Position numbers and translations under genes: made by a program
Shown here: in pieces, positions 23,526 to 31,116 of the stretch
How positions within the stretch are numbered: position 1 is the first letter of the stretch
Layout of the letters: the number at the start of each line of letters is the position of its first letter
The notes under the pieces: model-generated
Database searches by the model: none
Seen by the model: only the letters and a program-made list of their open reading frames with translations
What the model was told of the DNA's origin: nothing
NCBI RefSeq assembly: GCF_001936595.1
Contig: NZ_MLBG01000030.1
Coordinates: forward strand, 1 to 40,958
Direction of reading: 5' to 3'
DNA: 40,958 nucleotides
Origin: Desulfovibrio sp. DV
Lineage (GTDB): Bacteria; Desulfobacterota; Desulfovibrionia; Desulfovibrionales; Desulfovibrionaceae

Positions 23526-25934
23526 CTACTGGCCGGGCCGGATCTGGGTTCGCCAGTAGAACTTGAGCCAGATATCACGGTTGCCGCCCGGACACTGGCG
23601 CAGGAGGCTTTCCAGTTCTTCGGGGGACATCCCGGCCTTGAAGGCCTCGAATTGGTCGGCCTCGATTTTCTCGCTGGCTTCGCGCCGGCGTTGCAATTCC
23701 GCAGCGGCCTTGCCGGCCTCCTCCTCCTCACGGGACACGTACTGGGGATGGGCCCGCAGCACACCCCACCGGGCCAGGGCGGTAAAGATATAGCCGGCGG
23801 GATTGCGCACCCGTTCACCGGTTGCCAACTCGGTCAGGTGGCCGATGGTCTCAAGCTCCCACTCGGCCCGGTCCAGGGTCAGGCTCACCCGGTCGCGGTC
23901 AAGCTCCTTGCCGAGCTTGGCCCGGGTGCGGCCGGCCGCAACGATCTGCTCCAGGCCAAAGCCGGTCTCATGGACCAGCGGCCACATGATGGACAGGAGG
24001 CTGTCATCCCAGCCGAAGTCTTCTGATAGAGAGATATTTTCTTTTCTATCTATCAAATCAGAGGGGGATCGGCTGGCTTCGGGGCTGACTGACGTTGTGA
24101 TGGGCTGGCTTGGTTGCAGGCTTGGCGACGGGCTTGGTGACATAAATTGTGGCTGGCTTGCAGACTGGCTTACAGGCAGGCCGGCAAAAGGCGTCAAAGA
24201 CAGGCTCAATGTCTGGTCGCACTGGTACTGCTCGATCACATGCTGGTTAAACGTGACGGTCACGCCCTGGATGTTGCCGTCACGGGCCTTTTTAAAGGAC
24301 AGAAAGGACAGGGCCTCAAGCCGGCGCAAAATGGTACGGACCGAGGCTTCGCGCATATCCAGGGCCAGGGCGATGTCACGAAACTTGACGATGTAGGGCT
24401 TGGCAGCCAGCAGCAGATCGAGGACCTTGCGCTGGTTGGGGTTGAGTCTGTCGGCCACGCTGACCCGGCCGACGGGTTGCCCGTTCGTTAGTGACTGGCC
24501 TGCTGCCAGGTTTTGAGAAAGTGTTTCTGATTGGTTCAAAGTGGTGCCGGCTGTGCTGCCTGGAGACAGGCTTGCAGAAAGGTCTGTGTGCAGGCTTTGT
24601 GGCTGGCTGCCTGACAGGCTGGTTGCCGGTCGGGCTGCGGCAGGGGTCTGGCGGCCCGGTGTCAGACTGTGGGACAGGTTTGCCGGTTGGCTGTGGGCCG
24701 TATTGACGGGGTATGCGTCCGGCTGACCGGTCCGCCCTGCGACGGGCTGGGCGGTTGTCTGGTCGTCAGACCGGCCGGCTGAGTATGCGTCAGGCTGTTT
24801 GGCCCACGTTGCGGCCGGCTGACCGGTTGTCTGTGCGGTCGGTTGATCGGCTTGACTGAAGGGCCGGCCGGCAGCGTGCCGGGGCAGGCCAGTCAAAGGC
24901 CCGCCGGAGGAGGGGGCATTCGGCCGGGCGTCCTGGCCAGCGCCGGAGTCGGACCGGTCCTTCATGATGCCACCATCGGGCGAGGCTCGGTCCGGTCCGT
25001 TGGCCGGTCGCAATTGTCCGGTGGCGTTACCTGGGCCGGCGGCAACGACTTCCGCTTCGGGCGCTTGGCCCCGGGCCGCTGTCCCGCGGCGTCCGGACGA
25101 GTCTTCGCGGCCGGGGCCAACACCGGCCTTGGCTGCACTGTCCGGCCCGGTCCGGCTGGCGCTGGCCGGACCATTGACGGTTTCAGGGCCCTCGTCGCCG
25201 GCATTGGAACTGCCGGCGACGAGGGCCTGGGCCGGGGCAGGGCTTCCTTCTTTGGCCGCGTCAGGCCGCTCACCGGTCGAATCGGACGCCTCCCGGCCGG
25301 TTCCCTGGTCCCGGTCCGGCTGGGCAGGGGAGCCGCCCAGAGTGGCTTGGTCGGCCAAACCGTTCGAACCCGCCAGCCCCGCCGTGGTGGCCGCGGTCGC
25401 CGGTCCGGACGGGGCGGCAAAACGCCCCGGGCCGGTGGCTGCGGCGGCGGGGCGTTTGGTCGGGGCGGGACCGGCGGCTGGTTGTGCGGCCTGGTTTGTC
25501 GCTTCGTCGTGGGGCCGCAGGGCGGTTGCCGGCCGCTGGTCCGGGCTCTGGCCGGTTTGGGCCGCTTCCGGCCGGGCCGGGGCCGGGGCGGGCGGTTCCT
25601 GTCTTCCTCCGGTGTCGGCCGGTGTGGCCGACGTTCCGACTGACGCACTGTCTGTTCGAAAGTCGGACTGGCCGTCCGATTTATCGGCCGGCTGTGTGGC
25701 CCTTTTTTCGTCTGGCTTATCGGTTGACTGGCTGACGGGTTTTGTGACTGGCTTAGACGGCGCGGCCGACCCTGCCTCGCCCGGCGACGGTTCCACACCC
25801 GAAGCCCGGCCGGTCAGGAACGCAATGGCGCTCTCCGGAAAGGCCGTCAGGTCGGGAAACGCATCGAACGTTTCCCGCGGCGGAATCGACGCAAAGGGCT
25901 GGTCCTCGATTTCCCTAGGCTTCTTTCTGGACAC
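23526..25934 (-). CDS. ParA-partner protein with long disordered region and winged-helix/Rep-like C-terminal half
   Basis: The start is taken as GTG at 25934 (VSRKKPREIED), overlapping the end of parA by 20 bases, with GAGG in the parA coding sequence about 9 bases upstream; this gives 802 residues. Residues ~60-480 are low-complexity and rich in Gln, Ser, Thr, Pro, Ala, Gly and Asp, with degenerate QPxxxTGQPDAY-like repeats and no hydrophobic core, so probably disordered. Residues ~486-570 look like a winged helix (RLNPNQRKVLDLLLAAKPYIVKFRDIALALDMREASVRTILRRLEAL). Residues ~637-802 include RNPAGYIFTALARWG, a pattern seen in plasmid and phage replication proteins. A replication-initiator or ParB-like partner role is inferred from the overlap with parA. 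The product is unusually long for either. Confidence 0.7.
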   Translation of the reverse strand: MSRKKPREIEDQPFASIPPRETFDAFPDLTAFPESAIAFLTGRASGVEPSPGEAGSAAPSKPVTKPVSQSTDKPDEKRATQPADKSDGQSDFRTDSASVGTSATPADTGGRQEPPAPAPARPEAAQTGQSPDQRPATALRPHDEATNQAAQPAAGPAPTKRPAAAATGPGRFAAPSGPATAATTAGLAGSNGLADQATLGGSPAQPDRDQGTGREASDSTGERPDAAKEGSPAPAQALVAGSSNAGDEGPETVNGPASASRTGPDSAAKAGVGPGREDSSGRRGTAARGQAPEAEVVAAGPGNATGQLRPANGPDRASPDGGIMKDRSDSGAGQDARPNAPSSGGPLTGLPRHAAGRPFSQADQPTAQTTGQPAATWAKQPDAYSAGRSDDQTTAQPVAGRTGQPDAYPVNTAHSQPANLSHSLTPGRQTPAAARPATSLSGSQPQSLHTDLSASLSPGSTAGTTLNQSETLSQNLAAGQSLTNGQPVGRVSVADRLNPNQRKVLDLLLAAKPYIVKFRDIALALDMREASVRTILRRLEALSFLSFKKARDGNIQGVTVTFNQHVIEQYQCDQTLSLSLTPFAGLPVSQSASQPQFMSPSPSPSLQPSQPITTSVSPEASRSPSDLIDRKENISLSEDFGWDDSLLSIMWPLVHETGFGLEQIVAAGRTRAKLGKELDRDRVSLTLDRAEWELETIGHLTELATGERVRNPAGYIFTALARWGVLRAHPQYVSREEEEAGKAAAELQRRREASEKIEADQFEAFKAGMSPEELESLLRQCPGGNRDIWLKFYWRTQIRPGQ

Positions 25935-26715
25935 GGGCGGAAACCTCTTTGGCCAGGGATTGATAATCCTGCGCCCCCGACTTGGTGGCGTCGAACTCGA
26001 AAATGGTCTTGCGGTGCGAGTGCGCCCGATCGATGTCGATGTTGACCCGGATCTCGGTATCGAAAACCGGAATCCCCTTGGCATCGAAAAAGGCCCGGAT
26101 GCGGTCCTTGTTCTTCTTGTGCGTCACTGCCCGGCCGTCGTACTTGGTGAGCACCACTCCAAGGAGCAGCAGTTTCTTGTTCTGCTGCTTGGCCTGGGAC
26201 AACACCTGGATAAAGGTCGAAAATCCGTCCAGGGCGTATTGGTCGCCAACCGGACAGGGCACCAGGACATAGTCGGAGATGAGCAGGGCATTGCGCAGCA
26301 TCGGGCCGATATTGGGCGGTGTATCAATGAGGACATAGTCGTAGCGGCTGATGTCCTTGTCGTTTTGCATGAGCCGGGAAAAGCCCAGGACCGAGTCGAT
26401 GCTCGAATAGGAGCGGACTTCCCATTCCATGCAGCGAATGGAATTTGGAAGAATTTCAAGGTGTTCAGTCCGGGTGGCACATGCGTTGGGGGAGAAGGCC
26501 CCTTCCGGGTCCTCCAACGCCTTGACCAACGACGAATTTTCACGCAGACCCAAATCAGGCAGCAGGGTCGACGTCGTGTTGGACTGCGGGTCGCCGTCGA
26601 CCACCAAAACCGCATTGCCTTCCCGGGCCAGCGCGGCGGAAAGATTCACGATGGTCGTCGTCTTGCCGACGCCACCCTTGTTGTTGCCGACCGTGATGAT
26701 GACGGGTTTTGGCAT
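25915..26715 (-). CDS. parA: ParA/Soj-type partition ATPase
   Basis: This 266-residue protein has GGGAGGAAGGG before the ATG. It has the deviant Walker A GNNKGGVGKTT, with signature Lys13 and Lys18, the A' strand VLVVDGDPQSNTT and Walker B YDYVLIDTPPNIG. There is no N-terminal helix-turn-helix, so it is the short, plasmid/Soj-like form. It would form dynamic dimers on the nucleoid and position a cargo. Its 3' end overlaps the disordered/winged-helix gene, which should be its partner. The promoter is well placed upstream, and a serine recombinase is encoded on the same side. This combination suggests an integrated plasmid or island maintenance module. Confidence 0.9.
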   Translation of the reverse strand: MPKPVIITVGNNKGGVGKTTTIVNLSAALAREGNAVLVVDGDPQSNTTSTLLPDLGLRENSSLVKALEDPEGAFSPNACATRTEHLEILPNSIRCMEWEVRSYSSIDSVLGFSRLMQNDKDISRYDYVLIDTPPNIGPMLRNALLISDYVLVPCPVGDQYALDGFSTFIQVLSQAKQQNKKLLLLGVVLTKYDGRAVTHKKNKDRIRAFFDAKGIPVFDTEIRVNIDIDRAHSHRKTIFEFDATKSGAQDYQSLAKEVSARVQKEA

Positions 26716-26744
26716 TTCCCTTCCTCCCTTATTTCCCCGTGGGC

Positions 26745-26774
26745 ATTATTTTCACTGTGGGTCAAATTTGTCAA
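26745..26774 (-). promoter_or_regulatory. Sigma-70-type promoter of parA
   Basis: On the minus strand a perfect TTGACA (26774-26769) and AATAAT (26750-26745, 5/6 match) stand 18 bases apart, about 30 bases before the ATG. A second TTTGACC directly follows the -35 box, giving the direct repeat TTGACAAATTTGACC, which could bind a regulator. Confidence 0.65.
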
Positions 26775-27327
26775 CAAACCGCCCACTTTCCCGGACGCCC
26801 CAGCCAAAAAGCCGCAAAAGGCCGTCCACACCGGCCGGTTGGCCGGTGTTCTCATGGGCTGCTCAAAGCAATATGAAGCATTCAAGCCAGTTGGGAATAT
26901 GGCAGGAGTCGCGCGGCCAGGCTCTTACCTTCCCATGAGTCCACGAAAAGCGGCCGGCGTCAAGGACGGGCCGGGTTTGGCGACAGGAGTTTTTCGCCTG
27001 CGCCCAGGGACAAGTGGAAGCCGGTTTTTGTCACAAAAACCAAAATGGCCCAGACTCCCAAACAGGTTGGAGCCGGGAAACAGGATTGGAAAAAAACGTA
27101 ACATACTGGAATTATGGCATCTTGTATGTCCTATCCGGGCAGCCGGCGCAGGGAGGGGGGAGGGCGGTGGAATCGGCCGGATCGGATGGTTCAAACGGCG
27201 GGGCGGCTCTCGGGATCAATCGCGGGAAAAGCAAAATTATTTTGCAAAATGTGCCCCCGGCCTCCCGGCTGGCCTTTTCGCCCGGAAAACGCCGGCTATG
27301 CGCCAAACCGCCTGACCTTCGCTGCGG
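26775..27327. other. Gap between parA promoter and recombinase gene; candidate cis-sites
   Basis: No gene is seen in these ~550 bases. A perfect 9+1+9 palindrome, GGTTTTTGT-C-ACAAAAACC, sits at 27023-27041, and an ACATAC...GTATGT pair follows around 27103-27132 in an AT-richer patch. These could be partition, recombination or operator sites; which is not decidable here. Confidence 0.4.
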
Positions 27328-27969
27328 CTAGGGTTGCTGCGCCCCGGCCGGGGGCAGGGCGGCCAGATGCAGGGCCCAGATGCGTTTGACCTGGCTTTCG
27401 CTGCATCCGGCCAGGGCCGCGGTGCGTTTGATGCTCTGGCCGCTGGCGCGCAAGGCGATAATGCGCTGGTGGGTCGCACGATCGGGAATGCGGCCCTGGT
27501 ACTTGCCGGCGGCCTTGGCCAGCTCGACGCCCTGGCGCTGCCGTTCGCGCCGGGTTTCATAGTCGTCCCGGGCCATTTGCAGGGCCAGCTTGAGGAGCAA
27601 CTCCTGGACCGACTCCAGCACGATCCTGGCCACGCCCTCGGTCCCGGCCGCCAGGTCCGACCAGTCGACCACCCCCGGAATAGCCAGCTTCGCCCCCTTG
27701 GCTCGAATGGACAAAATGAGTTGCTCGGCCTCGGCCAAAGGCAGCCGGCTGATGCGGTCGATCTTTTCGGCAACCACCACGTCCCCGGGTTGCAGGTCCG
27801 CGATCAGGCGGAGCAGTTCGGGACGGTCGGCCCGGGCCCCCGAGGCCTTCTCGCGGTAAACCCCGGCGATGTAATAGCCGGCCGCCCGGGTATCGGACTC
27901 GATCCCGGCCTGCCGGGTGAGATCCTGGGCGTCGGTGCTGACTCGGATATAGATGCGGGCTGCGTGCAT
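27328..27969 (-). CDS. Serine recombinase (resolvase/invertase family)
   Basis: This 213-residue protein starts at 27969, with GAGGG upstream. It has the small serine recombinase layout. The catalytic domain begins RIYIRVSTDAQDL with nucleophile Ser11, then REKASGARADRPELLRLIADLQPGDVVVAEKIDRISR with the conserved Arg/Glu and DR-SR motif. A long E-helix region with RRERQRQGVELAKAAGKYQGR follows. The end is a helix-turn-helix (GQSIKRTAALAGCSESQVKRIW). It could act as resolvase for plasmid multimers, as an invertase or in transposition; its place beside parA favours resolution of a maintenance module. No inverted or direct crossover site was identified with confidence. Confidence 0.9.
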   Translation of the reverse strand: MHAARIYIRVSTDAQDLTRQAGIESDTRAAGYYIAGVYREKASGARADRPELLRLIADLQPGDVVVAEKIDRISRLPLAEAEQLILSIRAKGAKLAIPGVVDWSDLAAGTEGVARIVLESVQELLLKLALQMARDDYETRRERQRQGVELAKAAGKYQGRIPDRATHQRIIALRASGQSIKRTAALAGCSESQVKRIWALHLAALPPAGAQQP

Positions 27970-28154
27970 AGTCCCTCGCCAGGATGGGTATACCGAACTT
28001 GGCTGGCTGTAACCCGGCCGGCCAAAAAAGGCAAACAGCAATGTAAATTGGCTAGCCCGTGTTTGGCTATCCCAATTGGCCCTGGCCGGCACCCCGGCCG
28101 CCAGGGGCCCGGCGGCCCGGCCCGGCCCCATGATGGGCATTTCCAAGCCGGCCC

Positions 28155-28166
28155 TATACGGGTATA
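28155..28166. promoter_or_regulatory. Palindrome upstream of cheC
   Basis: TATAC-GG-GTATA lies 31 bases before the cheC start codon. It may be an operator or include a -10 box (TATATT follows). A related GGTATACC is found at about 27987-27994 near the recombinase start, 170 bases away. Confidence 0.3.
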
Positions 28167-28197
28167 TTCGACGGGCCAGGCAGGAGGAAAACGGTAC

Positions 28198-28812
28198 ATG
28201 ACGTCTGCCATCAGTCTCGAAGCGCGCATGGATCTGTTAAGCGAATGCGTCAACATTGGCCTGGGCCGGGCCGCCGAGGCGCTCAACCGCATGTGCGACA
28301 GCCATGTGAAGCTCTCGGCCCCGGAAATCCGGATCATGAGCCGCCCGACCTTGACCGCCGCCACGGCCGGACGCTGTCCGAGCCGGTGTGAGGGCGTGTT
28401 CCTGCCCTTTACCGGCCCCATGATGGGTATGACCGCCCTGGCCTTTGCCTACGGCGACGCGGCCAAACTGACCAGCGGCCTGACTGCGGACATGGGCATC
28501 GACGACCCGTCCGAGGCCATGCGCGACGACACCCTGCGCGAGGTGGGCAATGTCATCCTGGTCGGCGTCCTCGGGGCCATGGGCACAGTGCTTGGCCTGC
28601 ACGTCGTCTACCAGCCCCTGACCACGGCCAAAAACCTCGACCCGCTGCTGGCCGTGGCCGATTCCTGCAACACCGTGACCCTCTACGTGCGGGCACATTT
28701 TTCCCTGGAGCGCTTCATGGTTACCGGCGACATCATGGTGGTACTGGCCCAGGAAGGCTTTGACGCGCTGATGGCCGCCATTGACGCCAAAATCCTGGAA
28801 ATGACCGGGTAG
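28198..28812 (+). CDS. cheC: CheC-type CheY-P phosphatase
   Basis: This 204-residue protein has CAGGAGGAAAA before the ATG. It carries two phosphatase-type ExxN motifs, ECVN (Glu16/Asn19) and EVGN (Glu115/Asn118), each at the start of a long helix as in CheC. The two-fold internal symmetry is also visible (SECVNIGLGRAAEALNRM and REVGNVILVGVLGAMG). CheC dephosphorylates CheY-P and binds CheD. Here cheC is about 9 kb from the cheA-cheD operon and instead precedes a radical-SAM gene by five bases, so the two may be co-transcribed. Confidence 0.88.
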   Translation: MTSAISLEARMDLLSECVNIGLGRAAEALNRMCDSHVKLSAPEIRIMSRPTLTAATAGRCPSRCEGVFLPFTGPMMGMTALAFAYGDAAKLTSGLTADMGIDDPSEAMRDDTLREVGNVILVGVLGAMGTVLGLHVVYQPLTTAKNLDPLLAVADSCNTVTLYVRAHFSLERFMVTGDIMVVLAQEGFDALMAAIDAKILEMTG

Positions 28813-28817
28813 CCGGC

Positions 28818-30417
28818 GTGGCCAACATCGTTTTGCTCTCGCCCACGCCCCCGGATCTCTCGGCCTTTGGCGTGCGCAGCCTGCAAGCCAGCCTCAAGGC
28901 CGCCGGCCACGACGTGCGCCTGGTCCTTTTTCCCGGCAGCATCGGCCTGTCCCAGGAGGACGGGTCCTACGTCTACCGCTACACCGACGCCGTCATCGGG
29001 CAGGCCCTGGAACTGGCCGCCGGGGCCGATCTGGTCGGGGTGTCGTTTTTCACCAACTATTTCGACCGGGCCCTCCAGCTCACCGCCGCCGTGCGCGAAC
29101 GGCTCGGCATTCCCGTCGTCTGGGGCGGCATCCACGCCACGGTGCGGCCCATCGAAGCCCTGGAGCACGCCGATTTCGTCTGCCGGGGCGAGGGCGAGGC
29201 CGCCCTTGACGCCCTGGCCCGGGCCCTGGAAACCGGCGCATCTGCGGCCGCCATCCCTGGCGTGTGGACCATGGGCGAGGACGGGATGGTGGACAACGGC
29301 CTGGCCCCCCTGGTCCCGGATTTAAACGCCTTGCCCTTTTTCGATTTCAGCGGCGAAAATCAGTACGCCCTGGCCCCGGAACTCGGCCGCATCGTGCCGC
29401 TGGCCCCCGAGGTCCTGGCCCGTGCGCTCCCAAGGCTGCCGTATTTCGGCGGCAGACTGCTGACCGCCTACCGCACCATGACCGATCGGGGCTGCCCCCA
29501 CGGCTGCTCCTACTGCAATGTGCCGACGGTCAAGGCGCTTTTTTCGCGGCGGCGGCGTGCCGTATTTCCGCCACCGGAGCGTGGCCCATGTCATGGCCGA
29601 ACTGCGGGCCATCACCACCCGTTATCCGTTTATCGAGGCGGTGCAGCTTTTCGACGACACGTTCTTCTCCCGGCGGCTCGACTGGCTGACCGAGTTTGCC
29701 GCCGTCTACAAGAAAGACATCGGCCTGCCGCTGTATTGCCAGGCCTCGCCAACGACCCTGGACGCCGCCAAGCTCGACGTGCTCATCGAGGCCGGCCTGT
29801 GCTACGTCGAAATGGGCATCCAGACCGGCAGCCCCAAGCTGCGCGAAATTTTCGGCCGACCCGAAGACGACGCCACGGTCCTGGCCGGGGCCCGGTTGCT
29901 GCACGCCCGCCAGGGGAAACTGCTCACCCCGGACTACCACGTCATCATCGACGCGCCCTGGGAGGACGAGGCCGATCTGCTGGACACGGTGCGCCTGCTC
30001 ATGCGCCTGCCCAAGCCCTTCGGCCTGGCCATCGCCAGCCTGGTCTATTTCCCGGAAACCGAACTCTACCGCCGGGCCAAGGCCGAAGGGCGCATCGTCG
30101 ACGAGGAAACGGAAATCTACCGCCGCCCGTTTTACATCGCCCCCCGGCGCAGCTACCCGGCCTTCCTGCTCTATCTGCTGACCTTCCAGCACATCCCGCC
30201 CCGCCTCTACGCCGCCCTGGCCTCGCCGGCCCTGGTGCGCCTTTTTAGCCGCGCCAATCCCGTCTGGCTCTACAAGGCCGCCTATGTCCTCGGCGAAGGC
30301 CTGCGTCTGGCCGCCAAAGGGGCAAGCGCCCTGTGGCACGGCGACCTCGGCCGCATCACCGGCTTCGTGCGCCGCACGCTTCGCCACGACCCGACCGTGG
30401 CCGGCCGGAAGGGGTAA
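28818..30417 (+). pseudogene. Radical-SAM enzyme with B12-binding-like domain, frameshifted at a T6 run
   Basis: The GTG start at 28818 lies five bases past cheC. Residues ~1-150 form a Rossmann-like B12-binding-type domain (GVRSLQASLKAAGHDVRLV, GADLVGVSFFTNYF, VVWGGIHATVRP, VCRGEGE), but the DxHxxG motif for lower-ligand binding is absent. The cluster Cys226, Cys230, Cys233 (RGCPHGCSYC) binds the 4Fe-4S centre and SAM. After VKALF the frame breaks. Taking one T out of the T6 run at 29539-29544 joins it to the second part (RGGGVPYFRHRSVAHVMAEL..., ending at 30417), giving about 530 residues, a normal length. Homologous enzymes carry out methylation or rearrangement of lipids, antibiotics or tetrapyrroles; the substrate here is unknown. 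The motifs on both sides are intact, so the break may be a sequencing error. Confidence 0.78.
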
Positions 30418-30462
30418 CGAGGGAGGGGGAGATAAGGAGGGGAAGAGGGGGAGGGGAGAAGA

Positions 30463-30512
30463 TGCCTCCGGCGGCCAAAGGGACTGAGTCCCTTTGGAAT
30501 CCCCTCCTGGGG
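30463..30512 (+). repeat. Dispersed element, family A (copy 5, best preserved)
   Basis: A long GGGAGGGGGAGATAAGGAGG purine tract leads to TGCCTCCGGCGG, then the hairpin with fully paired arms CCAAAGGGAC / GTCCCTTTGG, then CCCCTCCTGGGG. It begins 46 bases after the radical-SAM stop, in the same orientation. Confidence 0.9.
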
Positions 30513-30552
30513 AGGATTTGACCGGGGGCGCTCGGGTTGCTCGTTGCGGAAC

Positions 30553-31077
30553 TTAGGGGTTTCGCGGCAGAGCAGACGATACGGCTTGCAGTATCCGCTC
30601 CACACTCTCTCCAACCGACAAAGATGCGGTGTCAAGCTGTAGGTGTGGCTGAACCCAGGCTTCGTAGTGGCGCGTTGCCACCTGCTCCCAGGTGGGCAAT
30701 GTCAGTCCTTCGACGCCGGAACGCCGGGTTTCCACCCGCTTTCGATGCTCTGCCAAGTCAGAGCAGACACATTCCACCTCCACAAATCCGACACCTGCCC
30801 GCACTGCAACGTCTCGATAGGCTTTCCGCGTAATTTCAAGAGGGTTGACCGAGTCTGCAATGACTAAATGGCCTAACCGAAGATTGTCGGAGGCGACGCG
30901 GTACGCTGCCATATAGCCGGCCGGTCCCATATCTGCATCGGAGGCCAAAAGGCCGGATGACCGGATGCCCTGCTCAATGGAGTCTATTCGCAGATAAACC
31001 GCTTTCATGCGCTTCGCCAAGGGCTGCGCAATGGTGCTTTTGCCGCAGCCCGGCAACCCTCCCAATATAATGAACAC
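30553..31077 (-). CDS. Small P-loop kinase-like ATPase (AAA/zeta-toxin-like fold)
   Basis: This 174-residue protein has a GTG start at 31077 with AAGGA eight bases upstream. Walker A GLPGCGKST (residues 7-15) is followed by YLRIDSIEQGIR, where the Asp suits phosphotransfer. The middle has LVIADSVNPLEITRKAYRDVAVRAGVGFVEVEC, with the strand order of shikimate-kinase/zeta-like enzymes, and EHRKRVETRRSGVEG provides the Arg-rich lid. Such orphan kinases are often annotated zeta toxin or AAA ATPase; antibiotic or nucleoside kinases are alternatives. No antitoxin is adjacent, so toxin activity is unproven. The base composition is slightly lower in GC than in its neighbours. Confidence 0.75.
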   Translation of the reverse strand: MFIILGGLPGCGKSTIAQPLAKRMKAVYLRIDSIEQGIRSSGLLASDADMGPAGYMAAYRVASDNLRLGHLVIADSVNPLEITRKAYRDVAVRAGVGFVEVECVCSDLAEHRKRVETRRSGVEGLTLPTWEQVATRHYEAWVQPHLQLDTASLSVGESVERILQAVSSALPRNP

Positions 31078-31116
31078 GGACTTGATCCTTTCGTGTTGCC
31101 GGCTAGCCGCCCCACC

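Noticed and set aside
25484-25735. CRISPR-like or tandem array in the repetitive 24.1-25.8 kb stretch
   Set aside because: The repetition is quasi-periodic and degenerate, with no constant repeat and spacer lengths. It is explained by a low-complexity coding region.
23526-26084. ATG start at 26084 for the ParA-partner gene
   Set aside because: It would overlap parA by 170 bases and add shadow-like residues; the GTG at 25934 gives a typical short overlap and a ribosome site.
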